Below, piece after piece: positions 22,389-33,034 of a DNA stretch of 63,990 nt. Numbering within the stretch: the first letter of the stretch is position 1; each line of letters starts with the position of its first letter. A program made the translations under genes and the position numbers. The notes beneath the pieces were generated by a model that saw only the letters and a program-made list of their open reading frames with translations, was not told the DNA's origin and did no database searches. Source of the stretch: Phlegmacium glaucopus (taxonomy: Eukaryota; Basidiomycota; Agaricomycetes; Agaricales; Cortinariaceae); NCBI GenBank assembly GCA_015039465.1, contig MU130512.1, forward strand, positions 29,289 to 93,278, in the 5' to 3' direction.

Positions 22389-23551
22389 TAGTGATGTTCT
22401 GGCCTGGCCTGGCCCAGGCCGCGGCTTTTGGCACATAGAGTTGATTTTGATGGCTGGGGCATAGAAAGGGGGGTATAGGGATCATGCATTGGTCAATAAA
22501 ACCAAATTAATGCATGATTTATAAATCAGTGCATTGAACCAAGCAGGATTAGTGCATGGCACCATTGTTTTAATCTGCTACTAGCCTACATCTAATTTAC
22601 CCGTAAAATTGCTATATTCAAAGAAAGCAGCTGCATATTCCTCTCATTTCATCAGATCTTATGTCTGTGATGAAAATTTGTTAAAATACATCCAAAATTT
22701 AGCCTGAACGATGCACAACTCACCTAGTAATGTTACTTATCCTGGTATATCTAGCTTTCTTGTAAAATTAATACATTGAGAGAACGCCGTAGCACATTCC
22801 TCTCATCTCATCAGATCTGAGATCTGTGGTAAAAATAGGTTAGGAACAACCCAAAGTTGAGCCAGAACGATGCCCAACTCACCTAGTAGAATTACCTATC
22901 CTGCCATATCTAATTTATTCATAAAATCACTCTATTGAGAGAATGTGGTGGCGCATTCTTCTTGTCTCATCAGACATGAAATATGTGGGTTAAAATGAGT
23001 TAGGAATGATCCAAAGTTGAGCCAGATGATGCCCAACTCACCTAGTAGAATTATCTATCCTGGTATATCTAGCTTTCTTGTAAAATTGCTATATTGAGAG
23101 AACGCGGCAGCACATTCCTCTCGTCTCATCAGATCTGAAATCTGTGGTGAAAATAGGTTAGGAACGACCCAAAGTTGAGCCAGAACAATGCCCAACTCGC
23201 CTGGTAGAATTACCTATCTGCTATATCTAATCTGCTTATAAAATCACTATATCAAGAGAACACAGTGGCGTGTTCCTCTAGCCACATCAGATCTAAAATT
23301 TGTGGTGAAAATTAGTTAGGAACAATCCAAAGTTCAGCCTAAACAATGCCCAACTCACCTAGTTATAAGAAATTTTGATGAAAATTTAGTACAACTAGAG
23401 CTGTGGCCTGAGCCACCGGCTTTGGCTTTCAACTGCTCTGAGCCAGGCCAAAGCCATTGCTGGGCCGTCACCAATGGCCTGGCCTGGCCTGGCCTAAACA
23501 GGCTCGGCTTGGCCCAGCCCACGGCTTAGAGCCAGGCCACGCACATCACTA
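22389..23551. mobile_element. hAT-type non-autonomous element, 1163 bp, 8 bp TSD
   Basis: Ends TAGTGATG and CATCACTA, with exact 8 bp duplications CTCAGAAG at 22381-22388 and 23552-23559, the signature of hAT transposition. Subterminal regions are rich in GGCCTGGCC palindromes. The interior is a five-unit tandem array and carries no transposase. Confidence 0.9.
22591..23385. repeat. Five tandem units of about 159 bp
   Basis: Unit starts (TCTARYTT) at 22591, 22750, 22909, 23068 and 23226 give periods of 159, 159, 159 and 158 bp. Each unit contains CATCAGATCTGA, AACCCAAAGTTGAGCC-like and CCCAACTCACCTAG blocks. Alternate units appear more alike (TCTAGCTTTC versus TCTAATTTA), which suggests duplication of a dimer. 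Confidence 0.85.
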
Positions 23552-23559
23552 CTCAGAAG

Positions 23560-24688
23560 CAGTGAGCTCAGAGGGACATGTCATTTGTTCATGTACGTTC
23601 TTGGAATTTCAACAAAAATCTAACTGAATTAGAATGGTTGACCAATGCATAGTATGAGATTGAAGTCCAAGATGCCAAATGACATGATTTGCACCATATT
23701 CTATGGGAGGCTAGAACAGATTCTCAAGTACAAAATTCCAGACACAAAATTTTGGGATATCTTTTGTGGAAAGGAAAGACTTCTGCCAGTTATCACACTA
23801 CCACCGATGGACAAGACACTACAAAACATGTTACAACATACACTGACAACACAACACAAATAGTAACTGAATTACAAGCAGTGGAGTGCATTGTAGAGAG
23901 GGTGCAGACACAGAATAGGTATCATTGACTGCAGTGGTGATTATTTGAGGATGGAATTCATTCCTTCAAATATTTGCTCATTTTCATTGTCTGAAGATGA
24001 ACTTACTGACTAGTTAACTACTTAATGTCTTGGAGGCGATGCTTATGTAATTTCTATCTAAAACATAGTTTTACATTCATTACAGTTTGTACTACTGCAG
24101 TCACAGTCATTTCATTCAGACAGAGTATTCAAGGTCAAGGTAATCAAGAAATTTTGTAGAGGATAGATGCCTGGCATCAACAATTTCTGCAGCAGTTCAG
24201 TGTCACAAAAGGCACCACAAATACAATCAACAAGGGACTTACCATACAGACATGAGAAGAGATGGTGATGGTGATGTTGTGCCTACAAGAAATACATTCT
24301 GTTTCCTAAAATCCTATTAATGCTCATGAAGGTGCTGCACCAGTTGTCCAAGTTGAACAACAATCCACTGCTGCTGCTAGAGGCAGAATCATCAAATTGA
24401 AGGCTGTGTACCTCAGGGCTCATGTGGAATACACCCTGCATGCAAACCAGCTGTAAATGATGAGAATGAATGATGGAATTTCAAAATTGAAGGCTCACAT
24501 TGGCATCTTGTTGAACTCTAATAAAGGATGTTGCAATTATTGAAGTTAAGAACTTACCAATTATCATAAAAGATTCCTTTTGAAGGCCTGTCAAGACTCC
24601 TGATTTGCTTGAGTTACAACTGCCGAGACAGGTGTTTATCTTATATACATTCAGGTTTTGGGAAGGAACTGATGTAGTAGTAGAAAAC
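23560..24688. other. No gene recognised
   Basis: AT-rich sequence. The plus-strand frame at 23645-23863 has no recognisable family. Confidence 0.4.
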
Positions 24689-25440
24689 TCACTTTAACAC
24701 AACATTGTTCCAGTACTGGTTATTGGTGGCCATGAATTTCTCCAACCAGAGGCATTGAGTCATCACACCTGAAAAAAAACAAAATCTCAGATCCAACAGA
24801 GGGGTCAATTGAGCAAATTCACATACTATATCTGACAGAAATATGTGTATGCTTTGGGTAATCTTTCTGAAGCAGTCTTGCAGCTTGATCTTTGTGAAGT
24901 CAACTACCTTAGCAGTAAGATACTCTGGTACCTTTTGTTTGTAGAGTTGACCAGGAATAACCTGGCAGAGCTCAGCAGGAATTACGCTTGGGTGCAGGTT
25001 GTTTTTGCCAGAGATGTTGACACCAATTATATCCAAGTATTGGATGCAAATGTTGTACATTTCCTGGAAGTGGCACTTTAAAAATATTATCAGCAACAGG
25101 AAATGGATTAATAAATAAAGATGGGAGAAATACTGTGATGGTGCTATCCTGACTATCATTCTTTGAAAAGACAAACTTGCCAGCATGTTCAATAAGACCA
25201 TGGATTGTCTTTATCCTTTGTCTGGATGATGCTGGGATGGAGATTTGAATGTTGTTGAGAAATCTCTCAAGTTGTTTGAATTTCAGGTCATTTGAGGTCA
25301 GGTTGAGGGCATGAATGTCAGTCACCCCAAGGAGTGACAACAAAATGTTGCACAGATTGCCAGACAAATACCTGGTAACTATAAGTGACAAATCACAAAG
25401 GGTGGAGTGGAAACATAAACATACACAGCAGCTGTACAAG
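24689..25440 (-). pseudogene. Argonaute fragment (linker/PAZ region)
   Basis: Two overlapping minus-strand frames, joined by a frameshift or intron near 25050, give a stretch typical of the fungal Argonaute L1-PAZ region: LERFLNNIQISIPASSRQ, GLIEHAGKFVFSKND, then DIIGVNISGKNNLHPSVIP and AELCQVIPGQLYKQKVPEY. Argonautes bind small RNAs and the PAZ domain holds the guide 3' end. No N-terminal, MID or PIWI parts are seen, so this is an isolated relic. It directly abuts the gypsy gag sequence, so the element may have replaced the rest. Confidence 0.65.
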
Positions 25441-25557
25441 TATCAATAGTCAATATCTGTCAGAGGATGTCCACTTACCTCCCTACCACTGCCCACTGCT
25501 CATGATGCTCTCGCACCCTCTCGCGCACCATCGCACTCATAGAAGGACTCACGTGCA

Positions 25558-26990
25558 TGGAGCAGGTTTTGTCTCAGATGCTCGCTTGAGATCAACAGAC
25601 CAACCAAAGACTAGATACCATCTTTGCCCACCTTTCCAATCTTCCACAAACCCCCCAACACCAAGTAAACTCCGAAACACATACCCAGCCTCTCGATAAG
25701 GCGCACTCTCCTATCGTGTCGCGCGTTTGTGGGCCTACCCCTGGGCCGCCTTCCGAGTTTGATGGAGACTGTGCTAGAGGACTGTTAGGGCAACTGTGAC
25801 ACTGACTTAGTCAAGCTAGCAGGGGATCCAAAGTTAATAATATTTCTACAAGTGACTCACCTAGCAGGGGATCCAAAGAGGAAAGGATGGGGATCCCTGC
25901 TAGGCTGTGGGGTATTTAAGTACTAATATGGACATAACAGAGATATAAAATAAATAAAGGAATGATATGATAATAATTAATTAATTAATTAAGAAGTGGT
26001 GTGATGTGAAAAATAAAAATAAAAGACAGAGCAAACCGAAGGATTGGAGTTACGGAGTATCGGAGTAAATGAATGATGGAAGCGGAGTTGGACGGAAAGT
26101 CGGAGGTCATCCAAAAGGCAGGGTGTATGATTCTAAGGTTGAGGTTTGGGTTGAAATCAGGTGTCCCCTAACAAGGACTGGCATTCCTTAATTCTTGCCA
26201 AACATATATCTGGCTCTGCTCTGGATCTTTTTCAGACGAGCAAGCAAAGATTGTATGGGCCTTGTCCTACATGAAGGCTGGTAGAGCAGCGAAGTGGTCA
26301 GCGAGAGTCTTCAGGTGGGAAGAGCAGCTAGAGAACACTGGCTGGAATTGTTTTGCAGACTGGGACGCCTTCTGAGTTGATTTCAAAAAGGAGTTCTGCC
26401 CCATGCACTCGGACGCGACAGCAATCAATCGTCTTGAATCCACCACATACTTCCAGCGCACCCACTCTGTTGACTCTCATCTCGATGAGTTTGTCAATCT
26501 CATCACGGAGGCTGGTTACTCTGATCCGAAGACCATTGTGGTGAAATTCCGCAGGGGCTTAGACCCTCTTATTCAGAATGCGATCACGACTATGGCATTT
26601 GGTAGACCATCTGATACCGTTCCAACTGAATGGTATTCCACAGCTCAGATTATAGATCAGAATTGAGCCACAAACAAAGCCTTTTGCTCCTTGTATTGTA
26701 TTCCTACTCCTTTCCCTCCTCGACCTACTACTGCCTTCAATGTGCAACTCCCACCACCTGAGAGTTATCAGCAAAACCCAATGCCTGGTAACCCAGTCCC
26801 CATGGAAGTTGACGCGAGCTGCACTCTGCCTAAGAGGTATGACATCTGCGAGATGACCGTAGATGAGCTTCAAGGTCATTTAGAGGCTCATCTCACAACG
26901 CTTGATCTGAGTCCTGAGAAAGCAGAGGAAGCTGAAGAAGTTGTGGAAGAGAGTGTCATCGAAAAGGATTTTGCCCCGCATGACAAGTGA
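25558..26990 (+). pseudogene. Gypsy gag (capsid) relic
   Basis: The capsid core is clear: FSDEQAKIVWALSYMKAG, GRAAKWSARVFRWEEQLE, FKKEFCPMHSDATAINRLE, VDSHLDEFVNLITEAGY and KFRRGLDPLIQNAITTMA. It is followed by an acidic C-terminal part after PMEVDAS. A solo LTR with AGGAC target duplications sits between the upstream coiled part and the capsid. Stops at 25587, 26373, 26664 and 26988 are all TGA; at 26373 and 26664 related gags usually have arginine. It forms the virus-like particle in active elements and is dead here. Confidence 0.8.
25783..26173 (+). mobile_element. Solo LTR, family A, 391 bp
   Basis: Begins TGTTAGGGCAACTG and ends GGTGTCCCCTAACA, with 5 bp target duplications AGGAC at 25778-25782 and 26174-26178. 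It contains GCTAGCAGGGGATCC twice and a region rich in AATAAATAA. The gag frame reads through if the LTR and one AGGAC copy are ignored. Confidence 0.9.
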
Positions 26991-27111
26991 ACCGCACACC
27001 CTCGTTGCCCAATAGTAATCGGTACTCTGTTTTGTCTACATACACAGTTAATGAAACAGTGTTACCCTCTACATCTAAAGACATGCAAAACCTGCGACTC
27101 CTACACCCACG

Positions 27112-28212
27112 TTGCCAACAGACCTTCACTCGCGATGTCCTAAGTGGGAGCGAAGACTACCTTCTCAATTTGTCATTGCTTCAGAGGAGGACAGTCCCAA
27201 TTTCCTACGACTTAAGGTTGAGATTGAGACTACAGACACTAGCAAAGTTAAATCTCTCCAATCTCTCGTGGACTCTGGCTGCACTGGGGAATTCATCGGA
27301 CAGAAGTACATGCAGAAACATCTGTTAGGGCAACTGCGACGCTGACTTAGTCAAGCTAGCAGGGGATCCTAAATTAATATATTATAAATGTGACTATGAC
27401 TAACTCACCTAGCAGGGGATCCTAAAAGGAAAAGATAGGGATCCCTGCTAAGGTGAGGAGGTATTTAAGTACACATATGGACATAACAGACATATAAAAA
27501 TAAATAAATAAATGATATGAGAATAAAATAATAAAAGTGGTATCATATAAAATAATGAAATAATTACAAAGTCGTAAGTTTGGTTCCGGTCGGGTTGGGT
27601 TGGGTTGGACTGGGAGTGTGAAGAGTCGGGGCCAATCAGTTCGGTCGAGCAGTCAAGTTCGCCGATGAGGTGGAATGTAGATGTTTGGGAGTAAGAGCAG
27701 GTTTGGGGCTAATCGGGAGTTGGTAGTTGGGCTCAAAATTGGGTGTCCCCTAACAACATCGCCTTACCCCACGTAAACTGTCAGAGCCAATTCCAGTGTA
27801 CAATGTTGATGGAATGCTGAACGAAGCTGGTGCGATTACTGAGGTTGTGGATCTCATCCTGAGGTACAGGAACCATTCAGCGTGTACCCTATTCGCTGTC
27901 AGTAACCTCGGGAAGCAAGACCTAATCCTTGGACACTCCTGGTTGTGGAGACATAATCCAGAGATTAACTGGGTCACAGGAGAGGTTAAGATGTCACGCT
28001 GTCCCCCATGCTGTTGTTCAGGTTGTCGCGATGAGATCAGGAGTGAGCAAAGGGCGCAGAAGGCTGAGATCCAGCAGATGGAATCCATTTGATCCAGTCC
28101 ATCACCAGATCTCCTACCTGATTCTGATGAGGAGCATGAGGAGGATGGAGGAGACTGCATTGACCAAGGTGGTCACATTTTTGCCACTGGCCTTCTCCCC
28201 CCTTGCTATCGC
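27112..28212 (+). pseudogene. Gypsy aspartic protease relic
   Basis: The retropepsin active-site motif is LVDSGCTGEFIG, the usual DSG form. After the solo LTR the domain continues with VYNVDGMLNEAGAITEVVDL, FAVSNLGKQDLILGHSWL and NPEINWVTGEVKMSRCP, which close the protease fold in Agaricomycete gypsy elements, then an acidic linker ending PPCYR where the long LTR is inserted. Confidence 0.75.
27323..27755 (+). mobile_element. Solo LTR, family A second copy, 433 bp
   Basis: Same ends as 25783-26173 and the same internal GCAGGGGATCC motifs; target duplications ACATC at 27318-27322 and 27756-27760. Its centre differs from the first copy. Confidence 0.9.
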
Positions 28213-28297
28213 GCACCAATACTGATTGGTAGCGTGAGAAGAAAGCTTAAAAGTTGCCATCATGAAAATAAGCGGACTTTGAATTCACTTACCTATT

Positions 28298-28757
28298 TTG
28301 GAAGCAGCCCTGAATTGTGTTCCTGGTCGACAAATCATTCCTTCAACGTTATCACCCTCATCGCTCATCATACTCTCAATGTCTCACACTATGCTCTCCA
28401 TCATTTTCACTATCGACATGCTCCTAAGCATCTACCATCCATTTGTTCCTTGGTTAGTGATCCAACAAAGCGATCAATCTACTATTTGCATCGGTCATCG
28501 GCTCGCGTTTGATCGTATCTTTGGTCCATCATTTCAAGAATGGCCCCTTTATGGACGCATCAACTACATCTCCCATTATGTAAAAGGCTTTGTCATCATT
28601 GTTGTGGCTATGGACCCACAAGTCTTCCCCTCAGCCATCTATCTTGCCATCCCTTGCTCCTGGATCTCACTCAGTCCCCTATCCTCAATTATCTACCTCT
28701 TATCTTATCATTCACTGCCAAAACCATCATTCACACGGTACATGAAGCCTTTCCACC
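28298..28757 (+). CDS. Open frame inside long LTR, copy 1 (broken by hAT insertion)
   Basis: Residues such as DMLLSIYHPFVPWLV, GHRLAFDRIFGPSFQE and YISHYVKGFVI match the frames at 33777-34277 and 60554-61054. The hAT element interrupts it before its natural end. It is hydrophobic and rich in Ile/Leu/Ser; there is no known domain. It may be only a neutral open frame of the LTR. Confidence 0.35.
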
Positions 28758-29167
28758 TAGTGATGCCAAAGTTTGGTTCTGAACCGATGCAAGAACTGAG
28801 AACCGAAAGAACTGAACTGTCGGTTCAGGTTCAGTTCAGTTCAGTCCAAAGATCTTGGGCTGTTGGTCCGGTTCTCGGTTCTCATATTTCTAAATTTTTG
28901 AGAACCAGGTTCAAACCAGTTCAAACCGAACTTTCTGTGAATATTTTATCCTAATTTTTCTGTGTAGAACTGACTTCATAATCCACCAAATACCATTGTT
29001 AGGCGCTGGACCCGACATTTTGGAAGTTGGAGTTTGAACATTTTCATTCCGCTATTCCTTCTCACCACCACTAATGATGTCAACAAACACAAACGACAGT
29101 AAGGAAAAACTATCGGCCTGCGGTTAGAACATCGTCTAACATTAATCGTTTTCTGGCATCTGCATCC

Positions 29168-29494
29168 GTACCAACCATCACTTCAACTTCCCTTTCCACT
29201 GATACCAATGGCAAGGTCATCACCATCACCCAAATATATCCCAATCAAACGTTAAGTCCCAACAACACCTCCCCACAGCGTGAGTGGATCAAATTACTTC
29301 ACATTGTAATAATGTTGCACACAACTGGTTCTATTAGATTCTTCCGAAACACCGCCACAGTAGCTGGTGTTTTCATCCTTGTCGGTCTAGCTGCAGCATC
29401 CATTATTCTGTGGATCTTCTTTGCAATTCATAGCCGTCGACGCACACAAAGGCTCGATCATGACACAGCCATCTCGGCTACCTTGGCTGAATAA
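29168..29494 (+). pseudogene. Captured host gene piece: single-pass membrane protein
   Basis: Two exons with their intron retained. The first encodes a Ser/Thr-rich stretch with TDTNGKVITITQ. A 57 bp GT-AG intron (about 29279-29337) follows, then FFRNTATVAGVFILVGLAAA, a transmembrane helix, and the basic stop-transfer HSRRRTQRLDHD. This arrangement (Ser/Thr-rich outside, one helix, RRRR-type tail) is common in basidiomycete cell-surface proteins of the Mid2-like kind. It lies wholly inside a hAT-type element, so it was picked up as DNA, intron included, and not through RNA. Confidence 0.65.
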
Positions 29495-29499
29495 ACAAT

Positions 29500-29990
29500 G
29501 AACATACACGAAAAAACAATGACAAATGAATGAATGGGCGATGAACAAATGAACAAACGACAACGAATCCGGAAGTATCTTTTGAAATTAAACTTAAATT
29601 CTAATGTAATCTAGGACAGACAAATGACAATGATACGCAAACAAACACAAACAAATGAACATGAATGCATGGCGGTGGGTGAGGACAAATGAACACAAAT
29701 GAATGGCAATGGGTGGGTGGGTGAGGTGGTTGGTGGACAGATGGGATGGGTGATGAACGGATGAGCGACGGATGGGGTGGTGAGCGGATGGGCATCAGAA
29801 CGGGATCAAACGGATGAAGGAATGGACAAATGAACAGACAACGGATTGTCGACGATGATGGACAAACGGACGACGATGGTGAACAGACAAATGGCACTTT
29901 CATACCCATACATACAATACAAACAAAGGGTGACTTAAGGTAAGTATCATAACTCATTGATAGCATCTAAGTATTCAACTCAGGGGGTGG
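29500..29990. repeat. Low-complexity CAAATGAAC/GATGGACAA repeats
   Basis: Imperfect short repeats with words such as ACAAATGAAC, GGTGGGTGAG and GAACGGATGA inside the hAT element. Long open frames on either strand here are composition artefacts. Confidence 0.6.
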
Positions 29991-30550
29991 TTATTTTATA
30001 AAGTTATGATAGAAGAACAACCCATCTGTTTAGACAGCCCCTTAGATTATTTTATTACCAGTAATAATGTAATAATAAATAAATAAACAAGAATTACTAT
30101 TGGCAATGGGGTTTTTTTTCATCAGTTTGACGGTTCAAACCGGTTCTAGAACAGAACAGAACAGACAGAACCAGTTCTCTCGGTTCTGGTTCTGGTTCTG
30201 GTTCAGTTCAGCCAGGAACCTTTCGGTTCTGTTCTCGGTTCTCCAAAAATAGTTGAAGAACCAAACTGAACCAAACTTTGGCATCACTATTCCCACCCTC
30301 TTTATGACAACTTAGGAAGTCCAGGAGGATCACGACTAAGCAGGAATTGCAGATGAATCAGCAGCAGAGGATTATTCTCGCAGTGTGTCAAGTGTTATCA
30401 AGGCTGCGCATTGACACTTTACAGATTTTTTTATTGTTCCTTCTTCTTTTCCATTGTTCTTTTCTTCTCGCAGCTGTCCTCTCTTTATCTTTCTTCCTTT
30501 GACAGCGTGTACTTCTTTCTTTTTATTGTTCTACATAGCTTCATACTTAG

Positions 30551-30560
30551 GGTATAAATA
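30551..30560 (+). promoter_or_regulatory. TATA box of long LTR copy 1
   Basis: GGTATAAATA in a context (TTAGGGTATAAATACTGC) that is preserved in the other copies, on the minus strand at about 33411-33420 and 60186-60195. It is likely the retroelement promoter. Confidence 0.6.
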
Positions 30561-30933
30561 CTGCTCTTTTGTACCAGGATAGGTAGTTTATCTCAATTCA
30601 TTCTTACTCCCCACAGTCATCCTCTCAGTGGAATTCCAGTGAATTCCTCCCTCAAGTTCGCTTTTTCAACCTTTTTTCTGTTACTGTCCCCTACTGTCAA
30701 CTATAGTCTTGCTGAAGACTCTCTCTTGCTCATCCTCATCCTCGTCCTCTACCCTCAGACACCTTCCCAGACCTTCATCCTCATCCTCCTCACCTCTACT
30801 CTTGCTCCCTACCTCTGTGTGATACAAGTCAAGGTTACACCTTCCCTAAACGAACAACAGGGAGTCTCTTGACCTAAGGACTGGTCCACTGCTCTCTGGT
30901 TGGTGTTATATATCAACACAAACAATGATTTAT

Positions 30934-31338
30934 ATCGCGGAGACATTCACACTGGCTCAACTATTTCTCAACATCTGGCAGAAGCCTTTCGTGCAAACTC
31001 GGAAGTCAACCCAGTAGATGGGTGAGCCATCCTTGACTACCTCTGAGAGTTTGACAGCATCTTCTCCAAAAAGTCCTTTGATGTGCTTCCAGGTTGCAAG
31101 CAGTGGGACCACGCCATGGAGTTGGTACCTGGCTCCAAGGCCGCTAACTGCAAGGTTTATCCGCTCACACCTACAGAGCAGAAGGAGTTGGATCAGTTCC
31201 TCAAGGAGAACCTAGACACGGGGCAGATCCAACCTTCTAAGTCACCTATGGCATCGCCAGTCTTCTTCATTAAGAAGAAGGACGGCTCGCTGCATTTGGT
31301 CCAGGACTATTGCACGCTCAATGCTATGACTGTGAAAA
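30934..31338 (+). pseudogene. Gypsy reverse transcriptase N-terminal relic
   Basis: After the long LTR the frame resumes (GDIHTGSTISQHLAEAF) and reaches WDHAMELVPGSKAANCKVYP, LKENLDTGQIQPSKSPMASP, VFFIKKKDGSLHLVQDYCTL and NAMTVKN, the fingers part of a Ty3/gypsy RT. Two TGA stops (31023, 31044) are in frame. The match ends abruptly at about 31338, where different sequence with a polypurine tract begins. Confidence 0.75.
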
Positions 31339-31435
31339 ATATTCAGAGGAAGGTTGGTGCCCTAGCAACAGTGGAAGCAGTATAACCAAGATAGTGGAAC
31401 CATGTGATTGTGTGGGAATCATGATGATTAAGGAT

Positions 31436-32390
31436 AGGGGGAGTGCTGAACAATCATAAAGATTGTTTCCAGGCACAATAGGCACAGTTACCATCAAGAG
31501 GGGTGGAAACTACCTAAAATTAGTAACATGGGCTAAAAATAGAACAACCCCTATATTTCCAGGAACAATGAGTGCACATGGTGCCAGAACCAAAGTAAGG
31601 GTACCAGGAACCAGTATATCTACTTTTGGACATTATCTATTTTTAAATTTCTCAAATGTATAAAATACCTCCCAGGGTTTGTAAATAGTCAGAAAATTGG
31701 ATTCTTCCTTTCCCCCCCTCATTTGCAACCTAGTACAGCTCAATGTCTAAGACATTGAGCAAGAACACTTGTCTTTGAGATTTGGGCATTGATATAGATC
31801 AGTTTCTCAGAGTGTTGAACTTGTTGTAACAATTGTTGAATTGTTATAAAAGTTGTGTTGTTTCAAAGTCATAGCAGAAGTTTGAGTCTTCTTGTGTATG
31901 CAATTGTGTTGAAGTCATAACAGAAGCAAGGGGTCTTCTTGTGTATGCAATTTTGTTGAAGTTGTAACAAAGTCTTGGACTTTAGTGTACACAAGTTTTA
32001 AAATCAATCAGTAAAGTCTTAGGAATTCTTTGACTGATTGTTGGTGCAAGCCATAAATTGCAAAACTGTTTTAAAAGTTTGATCATCCTTGAATTGATCC
32101 AAATTATTATTGTTATTGTGTGTACCAGTTGAAGTGAAATTCAAAATATTGGAAAGGTTATACTTTCTAGAAAACCCAACTTGCATTATAAGATTGTATA
32201 AAGTATTGATTGAGTTATTGTTTTGAGTAGAGATTTAATAATCTTGAAAATACACCTTTTCTCAACAAGCTCTGTGCAGTTACATCAACACTTGTAGTAT
32301 ATAGGTGTAAGGTGGTTATCTTCAATAACCACCTTTGTATTTAACTTGATTCCCAGGTCCCCCACATCCTCTAACACTACCAGTCCAACA
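31436..32390 (+). mobile_element. Possible LTR of a copia-like element
   Basis: A purine run (AGGATAGGGGGAGTG) at 31429-31443 resembles a polypurine tract, and the next sequence could be an LTR beginning TGCTGAACAATC, with a TATA-like TATAAAATACCTCC at about 31661. The right end is not certain; no target duplication was found. The short coding stretch before it (GALATVEAV) would be the end of the pol frame. Confidence 0.35.
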
Positions 32391-33029
32391 CACATCAACC
32401 AACCATGAATGATGATGGCTCATGGAAGTTTACCTGAGCTTGACTTATGCCCTGGAAAGGACCCATTAGACCTCATTATTCAAACAATCCCTCATCTCCA
32501 GGTATGTTACCATCGTCTAAGATCTTGGTCATTTTTCAATGAAATCTCCAGGCAGCACATATCCACTCAATGAGCAAAAATGGGAAGAGAATATTTCTGA
32601 CACCACACTTGTCAGATGACCACACATGAAATTTTTTCCTGATGGGGACCATGGGGTTAGGTCAAGCCAGTCCAATTTCTCTCCAGAAATCCTCCTCTGG
32701 GTTCCAGCCAAAATGGCCCAATTTCTATCTGGACAGTGCTATGGGTTTACAAAAATTTTCCAGGATTTCTATCGGGATTGGGATCTGGGTTCCAAGTTCC
32801 AACTACCATATGGTCCATACTTTCAGTTGTCCTCCTCTTCTCTTTCCCTAGTCTCCCATAGGCAACTCCGATGATGATGGTGATGACAGTCGATCTCCAT
32901 CATATGGAGTCTGCTTTTAGTCGCGCACCCCAAACCGTTGATGTACCTGCGGTGAGATCAGACCGCAAGTAGTAATGTAGTTTGGAGGGGTTAATGTAGA
33001 TTTCCTCGATAGAGTTTAAAGAGAAGTTC
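32391..33029. other. No gene seen
   Basis: No coding or repeat family recognised between the possible copia LTR and the next long solo LTR. Confidence 0.4.
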
Positions 33030-33034
33030 GCGTT

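Larger units (their letters stand above)
28758..30289. mobile_element. hAT-type element, 1532 bp, carrying a host gene fragment
   Basis: Inverted ends start TAGTGATGCCAAAGTTTGG. The target duplication is 8 bp: TTTCCACC at 28750-28757 and TTCCCACC at 30290-30297 (one change). The other two LTR copies show the empty site, with a single TTCCCACC (minus strand near 33836-33843 and 60617-60624). Subterminal regions carry GGTTCAGTTC/GAACTGAAC palindromes. There is no transposase; the interior contains a captured gene piece at 29168-29494 and low-complexity repeats at 29500-29960. Confidence 0.9.
28213..30933 (+). mobile_element. Long solo LTR, family B copy 1, split by a hAT element
   Basis: Related to 33035-34387 and 59784-61164 (both minus). 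Without the nested 1.53 kb element it is about 1.2 kb. The target duplication is ATCGC (28208-28212 and 30934-30938). The first few bases of the LTR, TGTCGC-like in copy 2, seem lost at the left junction by slippage on the repeated CGC. It carries a TATA box at 30553 and an open frame shared by all three copies. It lies in the gypsy pol frame, which is continuous across it. Confidence 0.8.
25558..31340 (+). mobile_element. Ty3/gypsy retrotransposon relic, interrupted by later insertions
   Basis: Pieces of one Ty3/gypsy polyprotein lie in order: gag (25558-25777 and 26174-26990), protease and linker (27112-27317 and 27756-28212) and the start of reverse transcriptase (30934-31338). Three insertions split it: a solo LTR at 25783-26173, another at 27323-27755, and a long solo LTR at 28213-30933. 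The reading frame is continuous across the first and third of these sites. Six in-frame TGA stops are present. The RT is cut off at about 31338, before its YxDD motif. Flanking LTRs of this element itself were not identified. Confidence 0.8.

Noticed and set aside
22591..23385. Centromeric satellite
   Set aside because: Only five units, fully enclosed within a transposon with target duplications.
28298..28954. Host gene with 218 codons
   Set aside because: It lies in an LTR family present three times, and its C-terminal part is hAT element sequence.
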